Positions 18,426 to 27,154 of a stretch of DNA of 64,000 bases are shown one piece after another (position 1 is the first letter of the stretch; each line of letters opens with the position of its first letter). A program made the translations under genes and the position numbers. The DNA comes from CAVVYV01 sp963818205 (GTDB taxonomy: Bacteria; Actinomycetota; Thermoleophilia; Solirubrobacterales; 70-9): positions 17,579-81,578 of the forward strand of contig CAWFRG010000008.1 in the NCBI GenBank assembly GCA_963818205.1, written 5' to 3'. A model generated the notes under the pieces. That model did not search any database. It had not been told where the DNA came from and was given only the letters and a program-made list of their open reading frames with translations.

Positions 18426-18461
18426 CGATCCGTTCTCCCCGTCCTGCCTCGGATGCTCTCA

Positions 18462-18481
18462 ATTTGTACAATTGTATAGAT
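18462..18481. promoter_or_regulatory. Probable TetR operator
   Basis: A 20-base dyad centred on the perfect palindrome TACAATTGTA (18467-18476) with further matching outer bases (ATxTx...xAxAT) sits between the divergent TetR and DoxX-like genes. AT-rich palindromes in this position are normal TetR sites; binding is inferred. Confidence 0.7.
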
Positions 18482-18509
18482 TGAGCACGACGACCCGAGG
18501 AGATCCGCC

Positions 18510-18860
18510 ATGTCCATCGCCACCGCGATCGTTTCCTCTCTTCTCGCCTCAGCCATGGCCTATTCGGCCGTCCGCAAGCTCGGCCACCAGGAGCAGTACA
18601 TCAGCGGATACATCAGGGTGGGGGTACCGGAGGAGAAGCTCAACTACCTCGCGCTGATCCTGATCGCCGGCGCCGCCGGACTGATCATCGGCCTGTTCTG
18701 GGCGCCGATCGGGGTCGCCGCCGCGGTCGGAGTGATCCTCTACTTCAGCACGGCGATCGCGTTCCACATTCGAGCCGACGACGCGAAGAACCTGCCCACA
18801 CCGCTCACCCTGCTGATCCTCGGAGCGGCCGCCTTCGCGCTGCAACTGGCGACGCTCTAA
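18510..18860 (+). CDS. DoxX-like membrane protein
   Basis: A 116-residue protein with four hydrophobic segments (ATAIVSSLLASAMAYSAV; LALILIAGAAGLIIGLFW; GVAAAVGVILYFSTAIAF; LTLLILGAAAFALQLATL), the size and layout of DoxX-family inner-membrane proteins. GVPEEKLNYLALILIAGAAG after the first segment is family-like. Its function is not established; the divergent TetR and operator suggest inducible expression. Confidence 0.82.
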   Translation: MSIATAIVSSLLASAMAYSAVRKLGHQEQYISGYIRVGVPEEKLNYLALILIAGAAGLIIGLFWAPIGVAAAVGVILYFSTAIAFHIRADDAKNLPTPLTLLILGAAAFALQLATL

Positions 18861-18871
18861 CGACGCTCTAA

Positions 18872-19288
18872 CTACGGCAGGAGGAGGTCGTTCTGCCCGG
18901 ACTCGCGCTCCGGGCCGACCTCGAAGCTGAACGGCCTCGCCTCGACCCCGTCGGCGCTCGCCTCGTAGCTCCCGGTCTCGAGCTCAGTCTTGAGGCTGTT
19001 GTTGCCGCGGGCCGGGATCTCGTCGCTCACGGCCTCGGTCGGCCCGTTGATCGCGAACGTGGCGGCGGTGTCGTCGAGGTTGGCGATCTCGAAGTTGACG
19101 AGGCCGGCGCCGAACTCCTTCGGCGAGACCACGACCGCGCCATCGCCGATCTTCACCGTGATCTCGGCCGGCACCGGGGGCCGAGGGTCGTTGGCGAAGT
19201 CATCGCTGCCGCAGGCTGCCAGGATCAGGGCCGCCAGACCGACGGCCACCGCGACCAGCGCTCTGCCCCTCCTCCGCGACATGCGCAA
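18872..19288 (-). CDS. Lipoprotein with a small beta domain
   Basis: A 138-residue exported protein. The signal peptide ends in a lipobox (LAALILAACGS), so Cys near residue 26 would be lipidated and anchor it to the outer face of the membrane. The rest is strand-rich: EITVKIGDGAVVVSPKEFGA, LVNFEIANLDDTAATFAING, SYEASADGVEARPFSFEVG. The pattern resembles cupredoxin-like domains but I see no His/Cys/Met copper set. It ends just after the DoxX-like gene, convergent. Confidence 0.75.
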   Translation of the reverse strand: MRMSRRRGRALVAVAVGLAALILAACGSDDFANDPRPPVPAEITVKIGDGAVVVSPKEFGAGLVNFEIANLDDTAATFAINGPTEAVSDEIPARGNNSLKTELETGSYEASADGVEARPFSFEVGPERESGQNDLLLP

Positions 19289-19336
19289 GGAATCTAACCC
19301 ATGCCCGAGACCCGAGGCGCAGCCAGGCAGCCCCGG

Positions 19337-20308
19337 CTAGGCGGCGAAGGGGAGCTCCGCCACCTCGGCGGTGAGCTCGCCGTTGCCGACCTCGAGCCGG
19401 TCGCCGGCCTCCGCCTCGCGGCGGACGACCGCGAGCGCGATCGGGCCGAGGGCGGGGGAGACGCAGGCCGAGCCGATCGCTCCCACCTCGCGCTCGCCCA
19501 GCCGCAAGGCCTGGCCCTCCTCGGCGCGGGCGCTGAGCCGCAGCCCGACCAGCCGCCTATTGGGCTTGCCCCGGTAGTGCAGGCGCGCGACCGGCTCCTG
19601 GCCGATGTAGCAGCCCTTCTCGAAGTCGACCGCCCGCTCCACGACCCCGGCCTCGGCAGGCATCGTCCCACCGTCGAAGTCGCGCCCGAACCGGGGCCGG
19701 CCGGACTCGACCCTGACGATCTCGGCGGCCTCTTCGGTGACGGGCTCCGCGCCGGCGGCGAGCAGCTGCTCGCGCATCGCCTCGGCGTCCTGGGGGCGGG
19801 TGTCCAGGTCGATGCCGAGGTCGGTGGCGATGGCGAGGATCTTGATGCCGTCGCGCTCGTAGTAGTGCTGGGCGTACTCCGGCGAGAGCGGGGGGGTTCC
19901 GGCGATTTCGGCCGACCCTGGGCCGACTAGCGAAGTGATCGCCCATTCCCGGGTCTCATCCACGACCTCGACCTCGCGGCCGATCTTGTAGGTCTCGAGG
20001 TGCTTGCGGAGGGGCTCGAGCGCGATCGCCTCGGTGTCGAGCCAGATGTCGCCCGCGTGTGAGTGACTGAGGCGGAGGATGCGCATGTCGGCTACGAAGT
20101 GCCCCTTGCGATCGAGCAGCGCGGCGTAACAGCCGTGATCGGCCTCGAGCGCCTCGATGTCGTTGGTGAGCTGGCTCTGCAGGTACTCGGCGGCCTCCGC
20201 CCCCTGGACCAGCAGCTTGCCGCGCTCGGAGCGGTCGAGGAAGCCGGCGCCCTCGCGCATCGCCCGGTACTGGCCGTCGAGCTCGACTGCTGCGGTGGCA
20301 TCGGCCAT
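19337..20308 (-). CDS. ygfZ: YgfZ/GcvT-like folate-binding protein
   Basis: A 323-residue tetrahydrofolate-binding protein of the YgfZ family, which supports Fe-S cluster assembly or repair. The YgfZ signature KGCYIGQEPVARLHYRG is present near residue 235, including the conserved Cys. The N-terminal FLDRSERGKLLVQGAEAAEY and SQLTNDIEAL are the GcvT-like domain. The length is normal. It would be useful for the radical SAM and other Fe-S enzymes of the cell (FbiC lies 7 kb away). Confidence 0.9.
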   Translation of the reverse strand: MADATAAVELDGQYRAMREGAGFLDRSERGKLLVQGAEAAEYLQSQLTNDIEALEADHGCYAALLDRKGHFVADMRILRLSHSHAGDIWLDTEAIALEPLRKHLETYKIGREVEVVDETREWAITSLVGPGSAEIAGTPPLSPEYAQHYYERDGIKILAIATDLGIDLDTRPQDAEAMREQLLAAGAEPVTEEAAEIVRVESGRPRFGRDFDGGTMPAEAGVVERAVDFEKGCYIGQEPVARLHYRGKPNRRLVGLRLSARAEEGQALRLGEREVGAIGSACVSPALGPIALAVVRREAEAGDRLEVGNGELTAEVAELPFAA

Positions 20309-20371
20309 CGCGCCGATTGTAGGAGGCGGCGGTCCCCGGCCGGTCGAACTGGTCTCGTTCCAAGCACAAAG

Positions 20372-20385
20372 TTAGGTACGACTAA
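20372..20385. promoter_or_regulatory. DtxR-like box before the metal operon
   Basis: TTAG-GTACGA-CTAA is an inverted repeat matching the TTAGG...CTAA core of DtxR/IdeR-family operators. It is 33 bases before the multicopper oxidase start, and the operon's third gene encodes a DtxR-like repressor, so metal-dependent autoregulation is likely. Confidence 0.65.
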
Positions 20386-20417
20386 ATTCAGGTTTCGGGT
20401 GTGCTTCAATTACTCCG

Positions 20418-21545
20418 GTGGCGAAGCTCAACCGACGCAACCTGCTGATCGGAGGCGCCGCCGGAGCGAGTCTGCCGGTGCTTCACCAGCTCGTCCCGCA
20501 TCAGGGCATACACGATGCGATCGAGGGCGCCCACGCGGAGAGCGGAGGAGGGTCTCACGGCGCGGCCTCGGCGGTCCACGGGGGTGGCACCGCCGGGCCC
20601 ACTTTCCGCGAAGGGGTCACGGTCGACCACGCGGCCAACGGCTTCAATCCGACCGAGATCCTCCGCGACTTCGACTGGGGCACCACGCGCAGGCTCGCGA
20701 GTGGGAGGGTGCTGCGCGAGTGGACCCTGATCGCCGGCGACAGGGAGATCGAGGTTGCCCCAGGCGTCCACTATCCGGCCTGGACCTACAACGGCCGGGT
20801 GCCCGGGCCGACCCTGCGCTGCCGGGAGGGGGAGCTGCTCCGGGTTCGCTTCGTCAACGGCTCGGAGCATCCGCACACGATTCACTTCCACGGCCTCCAC
20901 CCGGCGGAAATGGATGGGGTGCCGGGGGTGGGCGCGGGCCTGATCGATACCGGGGGTGAAACCACCTACGAGTTCACCGCCGAACCCTTCGGGCTCCATC
21001 TCTACCACTGCCATGCCGGCCCCCTTGCCGAGCACATCGCCAGGGGGCTCTACGGCGCTTTCATCGTCGATCCGAAACAGGGGCGCCCGGATGCGGACGA
21101 GCTGGCGATGGTGATGAACGGCTTCAACACCAACTTCGACGCCGAGGGGAACCAGGTCTACGCGATCAACACGGTCGCTTTCCACTACGTGAACGAGCCG
21201 ATCGAGATCGAACGCTCCTCGCCGGTGCGGATCTACCTCGTCAACTTGCTCGAGTTCGACCCGATCAACTCATTCCACATCCACGCGAACTTCTTCCACC
21301 ATTTCCCTACCGGCACCTCGCTGACACCGATCGAGTTCACGGACACGGTGATGCAGGGCCAGGCTCAGCGGGCGGTGCTCGAGCTCGAATTCCCCTACGT
21401 CGGCGACTACATGTTCCATGCCCACAAGACCGAGTTCGCCGAGCTCGGCTGGATGGGCTTCTTCCGCGTCGGCGGAGACCGGGACCGCCGCCGGCGCCCC
21501 GCCGCTTTCCATGATCCGGGCAAGATCGAGGGGTCGAGAGCATGA
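20418..21545 (+). CDS. Multicopper oxidase with Tat-like signal
   Basis: A 375-residue secreted copper oxidase. RRNLLIGGAAGAS at residues 6-18 is a twin-arginine-type leader. The ligand motifs are HTIHFHG, HLYHCHAGPLAEH, NSFHIHANFFHH and YMFHAHKTEFAELGWMGFF, enough for type 1 and trinuclear sites in a two-domain oxidase. It could oxidise Mn(II), Fe(II) or Cu(I); the ZIP transporter and DtxR-like repressor co-transcribed with it (ATGA overlap) favour a metal-handling role over phenol oxidation. The gene begins with GTG at 20418. Confidence 0.9.
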   Translation: MAKLNRRNLLIGGAAGASLPVLHQLVPHQGIHDAIEGAHAESGGGSHGAASAVHGGGTAGPTFREGVTVDHAANGFNPTEILRDFDWGTTRRLASGRVLREWTLIAGDREIEVAPGVHYPAWTYNGRVPGPTLRCREGELLRVRFVNGSEHPHTIHFHGLHPAEMDGVPGVGAGLIDTGGETTYEFTAEPFGLHLYHCHAGPLAEHIARGLYGAFIVDPKQGRPDADELAMVMNGFNTNFDAEGNQVYAINTVAFHYVNEPIEIERSSPVRIYLVNLLEFDPINSFHIHANFFHHFPTGTSLTPIEFTDTVMQGQAQRAVLELEFPYVGDYMFHAHKTEFAELGWMGFFRVGGDRDRRRRPAAFHDPGKIEGSRA

Positions 21546-22756
21546 TGGAGGCTGCCGGCCGCGCCGAGCGGCCAGGGCCTGCGAGCCGCGCCCCCACCTG
21601 GGCTCTGATCGCGGTGCCGCTGGCGCTGATCGCGGCGGCGATCGCGGGCTTCGCCGCCCTCGGCGGCCCCGGCCTCGACGAGCGACGCGGTCCCCCGGTC
21701 GAGGAGCTCGCGGTCGAGCGGACCGTCCTCCGTCCGGGCGAGATCGAGCTCACGGTCCGGAACACCGGCCCCGACCCGGTCCAGGTATCGCAGGTCGCGG
21801 TTAGCGACTCCTACGTCGCCTTCACCGCCGAGCCTGATGGCGAGGTCGGGCGCCTCGGCGAAGGGACCCTCACCCTCGACTACCCCTGGCAGGAGGGCTC
21901 CCCCTACACAATCTCGATGCTGACCTCGACCGGGGCGACGATCGAGCACCAGATCGACGTCGCGGTCGAGACGCCCGAGGCGGGCGGAGGCTTCTACGGG
22001 CTGATGACCCTGCTGGGCACCTACGTCGGAATCATCCCGGTGATCCTCGGGATGCTGTTCTTCCCGGCGCTGCGCCGGATCTCGGACGACTGGGTGCGCC
22101 TGTTCATGGCGGTCACGATCGGCCTCCTCGGCTTCCTGGTGATCGACGGCGGCCTCGAGGGCCTGGACATCGCCGGCGCCGCGAGCGGCGCCTTTGGCGG
22201 GCCTGAACTGCTCTTCCTCGGCGCCGCCTTCGCCTTCCTGATCCTGACGGCGATCGACCGCCGCCTCCAGGCAGGGATCGAGCGGTCCCGCACCGCTGGC
22301 GCCGGCGCCTTCCGGCTGTCGCTGATGGTCGCGATCGGGATCGGGCTCCACAACCTCGGCGAGGGCCTCGCGATTGGCTCCGCTTACGCGGTTGGCTCGC
22401 TGGCCCTGGGTGCCTTCCTCGTCATCGGCTTCGCGATTCACAACACCACCGAAGGGCTTGCGATCGTCGCGCCTCTGGCACGGGCGGAGCCGCCGGGCCT
22501 CGGCCGCCTCCTGGCGCTCGGGCTGATCGCCGGGGCACCGGCAATCCTCGGTGCGGTGATCGGCGCCGCCGCCTACAACCAGGAGCTCGCCACCTTCCTG
22601 ATCGGGGTCGGCGTCGGCGCGATCATCCAGGTGATCGGCCAGCTGCTCCCGTCGATCCGCGACGCGAAAGGGCAGGCGCTGTATCCGCTGAGCATCGCCG
22701 GGCTTTTGCTCGGGGCGGGGATCCTCTACGTGACCAGTCTGCTTGTGAGCGTCTGA
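21542..22756 (+). CDS. ZIP-family metal transporter with extracytoplasmic domain
   Basis: A 404-residue membrane protein. One membrane segment (residues 20-45) is followed by a beta-rich domain of about 100 residues outside the membrane, then the ZIP core. GLHNLGEG (H270) and AIHNTTEG (H300) are the metal-site motifs of transmembrane helices 4 and 5. ZIP proteins carry Zn, Fe or Mn into the cytosol. It overlaps the oxidase by ATGA and the regulator by TGATG, so the three genes form one operon. The extra N-terminal domain is not usual for small ZIPs. Confidence 0.9.
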   Translation: MMEAAGRAERPGPASRAPTWALIAVPLALIAAAIAGFAALGGPGLDERRGPPVEELAVERTVLRPGEIELTVRNTGPDPVQVSQVAVSDSYVAFTAEPDGEVGRLGEGTLTLDYPWQEGSPYTISMLTSTGATIEHQIDVAVETPEAGGGFYGLMTLLGTYVGIIPVILGMLFFPALRRISDDWVRLFMAVTIGLLGFLVIDGGLEGLDIAGAASGAFGGPELLFLGAAFAFLILTAIDRRLQAGIERSRTAGAGAFRLSLMVAIGIGLHNLGEGLAIGSAYAVGSLALGAFLVIGFAIHNTTEGLAIVAPLARAEPPGLGRLLALGLIAGAPAILGAVIGAAAYNQELATFLIGVGVGAIIQVIGQLLPSIRDAKGQALYPLSIAGLLLGAGILYVTSLLVSV

Positions 22757-23499
22757 TGGCGGACTTGGCTGGCAAGAAGGGAACCGCGCCGTCCACCCGT
22801 GGCCACAACGCACACCCCGCCCGGCGCACAAACGAAGGGGCGGAGAACTACGCGAAGGCGATCTACCAGCTGCAAGGACGCGACAAGGACCCTGTGCACA
22901 CGAACGCCGTCGCGGAGCGGCTCGGGGTGACGCCGGCCTCGGCCTCGGGGATGCTGAGGCGCCTCGCCGACGAGGGCCTGGTCGACTACGAGCCCTACCA
23001 CGGCGTCCGTCTCACCGCCCGGGGCGAGCGGCTGGCGCTCGAGGTGATCCGCCATCACCGCCTGATCGAGCTCTTCCTTGCCGAGGTCCTGGAGATGCCC
23101 TGGGACCGGGTCCACGAGGAGGCTGAGGTGCTCGAGCACCACATCTCCGAGGATCTGGAGGAGTTGATCGCGGCCAAGCTCGGCCAGCCCGCTCTCGATC
23201 CCCACGGCGACCCGATCCCCAGTCGGGAGCTGGCGATCAGCGACGACGACACGGTCGCCCTCAGCGAGATGGAATCCGGCCAGTCGGGCGTCTTCGCCCG
23301 CGTCTCCGACCGCGACGCCTCGATGCTGCGCTACCTCGCCGACCGCGGGATCCAGCCCGGAGCGAAGCTCACGGTGGGGGAGTGGGAGCCGTTCGGTGGT
23401 CCAGTGATGGTCGAGATCGGCGATGCAACGCATCCGCTCGGCCCGAACCTCGCCGAGCGCATCCGCGTCACCGATGTGACGGCGGCCGCGCGGCGGTAG
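22756..23499 (+). CDS. DtxR/MntR-family metal-dependent repressor
   Basis: A 247-residue regulator: winged helix (AVAERLGVTPASASGMLRRL, then LVDYEPYHGVRLTARGE), dimer/metal domain (IRHHRLIELFLAEVLEMPWD, HEEAEVLEHHISEDLEELI, with the His and Glu ligands of the family) and a C-terminal FeoA/SH3-like domain ending near TVGEWEPFGGPVMVEIG. It would sense Mn(II) or Fe(II) and shut off the operon through the box at 20372. The N-terminal 25 residues are an extra basic tail. Confidence 0.92.
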   Translation: MADLAGKKGTAPSTRGHNAHPARRTNEGAENYAKAIYQLQGRDKDPVHTNAVAERLGVTPASASGMLRRLADEGLVDYEPYHGVRLTARGERLALEVIRHHRLIELFLAEVLEMPWDRVHEEAEVLEHHISEDLEELIAAKLGQPALDPHGDPIPSRELAISDDDTVALSEMESGQSGVFARVSDRDASMLRYLADRGIQPGAKLTVGEWEPFGGPVMVEIGDATHPLGPNLAERIRVTDVTAAARR

Positions 23500-23519
23500 A
23501 CGGCGATAGATTCTGGGGC

Positions 23520-23882
23520 ATGGCGCTGGCCGAGACCTTCAAGGGCATCGTCGACTCGCTCCCCGACGACTGGACCGACCTCGAGCTCGACCTCCGGATC
23601 GCCGACGAGCACCGCTACGTCGACGCGGCGGTGATGCTCTCCCAGGTGAACGCTCAGCCCTACTCGCGCGCCGACTGGCACTGGCGCCTCAACGTCGCCC
23701 ACCGCTTCGGCCACGCGGCCGCCCCGGAGACGGTCAAGGGCGTGCTGGCGAAGCTCGACCGCGAACGGATCGCGGGAGAACTCCGCGTCCGCGATGCCCA
23801 GGAGGGAAGGGCGGAGGTCGTGCAGATGTGGGGGCGCCCGGAGAGCGTCCGCCGCGAGTTCCGCCTCAGGCGGAATCTCTAG
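23520..23882 (+). CDS. Conserved-looking small protein of unknown function
   Basis: A 120-residue cytosolic protein with DDWTDLELDLRIADEHRYVD, ADWHWRLNVAHRFGHAAAPE and GELRVRDAQEGRAEVVQMWG. It has no signal or membrane segment. I take ATG 23520 as start because the upstream frame reads through the end of the DtxR-like gene. I do not recognise the family; it is probably expressed after the metal operon, 20 bases downstream. Confidence 0.65.
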   Translation: MALAETFKGIVDSLPDDWTDLELDLRIADEHRYVDAAVMLSQVNAQPYSRADWHWRLNVAHRFGHAAAPETVKGVLAKLDRERIAGELRVRDAQEGRAEVVQMWGRPESVRREFRLRRNL

Positions 23883-23930
23883 CCCTCGCCTGCCTCGCTC
23901 TCAGGAGCGAGGAGAAATAGCCTCTCGATC

Positions 23931-24254
23931 ATGGCCACGGTTGTCGCGATCGGCACCGACCTGATGCTCGCCAGCCGGGTGACCACCGCGCTCGCCGCCG
24001 AGGGGCATCAGGTTGAGCAGCGCTCGACCCTCCCCGATGAGCTCGACGGCGTCGACCTGGTGGTCGCCGACCTCGACGGGGTCGAGCCCGAGCGGCTCGC
24101 TGACCTGGGCGTTCCAGTGCTCGGCTTCCACCAGCACACCGACGTCGAGACCAAGAGGCGCGCCGAGGCCGCGGGCCTCGCCCTCGTGGTTCCGCGCAGC
24201 CGCATGGTCCGGGAGCTGCCGGAGCTCGCCGCCCGGCTGATCGACGGTGAATAG
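23931..24254 (+). CDS. Receiver-like small protein
   Basis: A 107-residue alpha/beta protein: VVAIGTDLMLASRVTTALAA, VDLVVADLDGVE, GVPVLGFHQHTDVETKRRAE and LALVVPRSRMVRELPELAAR. The order of strands and helices follows a CheY-like receiver, with DLDG where the phosphate-accepting Asp would be, but the acidic pocket before it is reduced to TD, so phosphorylation is doubtful. No output domain. Confidence 0.6.
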   Translation: MATVVAIGTDLMLASRVTTALAAEGHQVEQRSTLPDELDGVDLVVADLDGVEPERLADLGVPVLGFHQHTDVETKRRAEAAGLALVVPRSRMVRELPELAARLIDGE

Positions 24255-24266
24255 GCAGATCCGACG

Positions 24267-25202
24267 CTATTGCCCTGCTAGGAGGCCGCTCCGCTCCGCC
24301 CACCGACGCCAGCCGGAGATCGAATTGTCGAGCTCCGGGGTGGCCGCGGAGCCCCGTGTCGCAAAGGCGCGGCCGGAGGTGAGGGCGGCCATCTGAGCGG
24401 TCTGTGAGGAACGATCGAGTCCCGAGACCTCGGCCAGGAGGTCCTCCAGCGCCCCATCGGGGTCCGTGCCGAGGATCTCGTATCCGCGGGTAAGGGCCGC
24501 GACGATGGGATCGGCGAGCTCGTCTTCACCCGAGCGGCCGACCAGCACCAGCTCCGGGTATCGGGGGGCGCCGAAGTCGTCGACGCGAAACTCGCGGGTG
24601 GGGATGCCGAGCCGGTTGAGCTCGACCCCCTCCGCGTTCCAGAAGGCGGTGGCGGCGTCGATCCTCCCGGCGGCGAGCGCGGAGACGGCGTTGAAGCCGA
24701 TCGTGATCCGATCGACGTCGCCGGGGTCGACGCCGCCGGAGCGCAGGACCGTGTCGAGGACGGCGTCGTCGGAGGGGACGCCGGTGACCCCGACCGTCTT
24801 CCCGGCGAGATCCGCGGGGGTGCGGTGTCGTCTCGGTCGCGGGCGATCACCGAGGCGAGCGGCCGCTGGACGATCGCGGCGATCGCGACCAGGTCGGCGC
24901 CGCGCTCGCGGGCGATCCCGTAGTCGTTGATGTCCATGACCGCGAAGTCGGCGCGGCCGGCCTCGAGCAGCTTCGCGGCGTCGCTCGTCGAGGAGGGCTC
25001 GCGGATCGTCCAGATCGACGCCCTCGTCCTCGAAGAGGCCCTCGCGCTGGGCCGCGTAGATGCCGGCGTGGACGGCGTTGGGCTGGAAGTCGAGCACCAG
25101 GGTCGCGCCCTCCGGCGCGCCCGGTTCAGCGCCGTCGCCCCCGCAGCCCGCCGCGGCGAGCGCCAGGACGACGGCCGCCAGCGACGCGGCGACCGATCTC
25201 AT
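24267..25202 (-). CDS. ABC transporter substrate-binding lipoprotein (NMT1/THI5-like), two frameshifts
   Basis: A periplasmic-type binding protein of about 310 residues with lipobox ALAAAGCGG. It reads VLDFQPNAVHAGIYAAQREG, then near 25013 the frame shifts to give TIREPSSTSDAAKLLEAGRA and FAVMDINDYGIARERGADLV. Near 24830 it shifts back to DLAGKTVGVTGVPSDDAV and runs to 24267. This is the NMT1/THI5 fold that binds pyrimidine-like, taurine or nitrate ligands; the pattern with IDAATAFWNAEGVEL suits thiamine-precursor binding proteins. Permease and ATPase genes are not adjacent. Confidence 0.83.
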   Translation of the reverse strand: MRSVAASLAAVVLALAAAGCGGDGAEPGAPEGATLVLDFQPNAVHAGIYAAQREGLFEDEGVDLDDPRALLDERRREAARGRPRRLRGHGHQRLRDRPRARRRPGRDRRDRPAAARLGDRPRPRRHRTPADLAGKTVGVTGVPSDDAVLDTVLRSGGVDPGDVDRITIGFNAVSALAAGRIDAATAFWNAEGVELNRLGIPTREFRVDDFGAPRYPELVLVGRSGEDELADPIVAALTRGYEILGTDPDGALEDLLAEVSGLDRSSQTAQMAALTSGRAFATRGSAATPELDNSISGWRRWAERSGLLAGQ

Positions 25203-25334
25203 TCGCGGCGGACCCTAGCGCGGCCGCTTTCACCCGATCCTCCTAAGAGGTCCTTAAAGGAGCCGCCGCCGCGGTGATCCGGTTCGGAAATCTGGTTAGA
25301 CTGCGGCCGCCTCACAGCGGGTGGGGCTAACGAG

Positions 25335-25379
25335 AAACGGGTTGCTCCTCGGCTATCGCCTGCGGAGCACCCTCGCATC
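25335..25379 (-). repeat. Dispersed repeat A, copy 2 (inverted)
   Basis: On the minus strand it begins GATGCGAGGGTGCTCCGCAG and ends GAGGAGCAACCCGTTT, the same as copy 1 apart from an ATA for GGA difference inside. It lies in the 197-base gap between the lipoprotein and aquaporin genes, in the opposite orientation to the aquaporin. The rest of the gap shows no gene. Confidence 0.8.
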
Positions 25380-25399
25380 TACGAGGAGGTCGCTTCCCA

Positions 25400-26222
25400 G
25401 TGCAAGATCGAGGACTTGCCGCGTATATCGCAGAGCTGGTCGGGACTCTGTTCCTGGTCTTCTTCGTCACCAGCGTCGTCGTCCTCTACGTCGCCTCCGG
25501 CCAGAACGCCCAGTTCGGCTCGGACTTCGCCGTGGTCGGCCTCACCCACGCCTTCGTTCTCTTCGTCCTGATCGCGAGCATCGGCGTCGCAAGCGGCGGG
25601 CACTTCAACCCGGCGGTGACCACCGGCTTCATCATCCTGCAGGCGGATTGACCCGATCGACGGGCTCGTCTACATCCTCGCCCAGCTCTCCGGCGGCGTC
25701 CTCGGCGCGCTGCTGACGAAGGCCTTCCTCCTCGACGAGGGCCGCGCCTCCGATTACGGGGTCCCCAAGATCAGCGACCTGCTCGGCGGCGCCGTTCAGG
25801 GCGCCCTGGTCGAGGGCATCGGCGCCTTCGTCCTCGTGCTCACGATCCTCGCGTTGGCGCTCAACCCCGAGGTGAGGCGCTGGGCCGCGCTCGCCGTTGG
25901 CGCCGCGCTCGGCTTCCTGGTGATGGTCCTCGGCCCGCTCACCGGTGGCTCCTTCAACCCGGCGCGCTGGTTCGGCCCGGCGCTGGTCGGCAACGAGTTC
26001 GCCGACGCCTGGGTCTACATCGTCGGCCCGATCGTCGGCGGGGCGCTCGCGGCGGCCTTCTACAGGTTCGTGATCCAGCCGAGCAGCGGGCCCCTTCAGG
26101 AGGTGGCCGACACGGTCGCCCCGCGTGGGCCGGCGCCGCCCGCGGGGGAGGCTCCCCCGCTGCGCCAGGAGGGCGGCGGCCCGCCGCCCTCGCCGCCGCC
26201 GGGCGGCATCGCCGGCAGCTGA
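25400..26222 (+). CDS. Aquaporin/MIP-family channel, frameshifted
   Basis: A six-helix MIP channel of about 273 residues. Half one: AELVGTLFLVFFVTSVVVLY then ASGGHFNPAVTTG (first NPA). The ATG/GTG frame stops at 25651. With a one-base shift near 25645 it continues RIDPIDGLVYILAQLSGGVL, GAFVLVLTILALALNPEVRR and GGSFNPARWFGPAL (second NPA). The C-terminus is a Pro/Gly-rich tail. It moves water or glycerol-like solutes. GTG 25400 is the start. Convergent with the SHOCT gene. Confidence 0.88.
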
Positions 26223-26257
26223 GGGCGGCAGCGAGCCGATCGGCTCCGTCGGCCGCT

Positions 26258-26538
26258 TCAGGAACCGAGCAGCTTCGCCTTCTGGGCGGCGAACTCCTCG
26301 TCGGTGAGGACGCCGCTCTCGTGTAGCTGACCGAGCTCCTTCAGCTGCTCAATTGGATCGGCTGCCGGCGCCGCCGCAGCCGCCGGTGGCGCCTGTTCGG
26401 GCGCCTGGACGTAGGACCCGACCGGCTGGCCCTGCTCGGCCCAGCGCCGTGCCTGGCGGCGCGAGACCCGGTTGCTGACCGTCGTCGCGGTTCCGGCGAC
26501 GACCGCCGTGCGGGCGACTCCTCTAGTAGTCCTGGCAT
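26258..26538 (-). CDS. SHOCT-domain small protein (start region frameshifted)
   Basis: About 93 residues. The C-terminal 30, EQLKELGQLHESGVLTDEEF then AAQKAKLLGS, are a SHOCT domain (short helix pair found at the ends of bacterial proteins, oligomerisation role). Before it lies RRQARRWAEQGQPVGSYVQA and an Ala/Pro linker. This frame has no start codon; ATG 26538 is in another frame, and one base missing after ATGCC would join them. AGAACCGTC precedes the ATG. Confidence 0.7.
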
Positions 26539-26556
26539 GACGGTTCTCCTTCCCTC

Positions 26557-27000
26557 TCAGCTCTTTGCCTCGGCGGCATCGAGTGCCGCGAGGATGCCCT
26601 GGATCGGAATCCGGCCGTTGGCGACCAGCTGGCCCCCCGACCGCCGGACCGCGGCGGCGAAAGGCGCCGCCCAGACGTTCTCGTAGACGAGGAGGGCGGC
26701 GGAGGTGCCGGGCTCGAGCGCTTCACCGGCCTCGCCAACGTCATCGTCGTCGAGCAGCCCGGACGAGGCGCCGTCGAAGACCTTGAGCTCCGCGACCTTC
26801 TCTCCCAGGTCCGAGATCTCCAGCCGCGCGACCGAGCCATCCTCACCCTTGGTGACGAAGACGAGATCGAGAATCCGGATCAGCCCGCGATCGACCAAAT
26901 CGATCAACAGCGGTGCCGCCTCACCTGTCGGCTGCTGACCCGGCCACTCCACGACCAAGTAGTCGACAGGACCCATTTCCTCCATGTCATCGGCGCTCAT
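26557..27000 (-). CDS. DUF6325-like protein
   Basis: A 147-residue protein: MGPVDYLVVEWPGQQPTGEA, LIDLVDRGLIRILDLVFVTK, then an acidic linker, YENVWAAPFAAAVRRSGGQL and GRIPIQGILAALDAAEA. Actinobacteria and other bacteria carry this family, often next to SHOCT proteins as here (19-base gap, same strand). Function unknown; a membrane-stress or oligomer pair with the SHOCT protein has been suggested by co-occurrence only. Start at 27000. Confidence 0.78.
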   Translation of the reverse strand: MSADDMEEMGPVDYLVVEWPGQQPTGEAAPLLIDLVDRGLIRILDLVFVTKGEDGSVARLEISDLGEKVAELKVFDGASSGLLDDDDVGEAGEALEPGTSAALLVYENVWAAPFAAAVRRSGGQLVANGRIPIQGILAALDAAEAKS

Positions 27001-27154
27001 TGGCTCTTGCCTCTCATCGTTTGTCCCCTTCCGTGGGATCTGGCGGGCCAGGTTTTCGCTGGCTGAGTCTATGCCCCGGATGGCGGCTTCGGCGGAAGCG
27101 TGAGCGAGGGACCCCGGACGGGCCGGGCGGTGGCCCCGTAGTAGGTTCCGAGGG

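Noticed and set aside
25203..25399. Riboswitch before the aquaporin gene
   Set aside because: The structured sequence there is repeat A in inverted orientation; no known riboswitch core was recognised.
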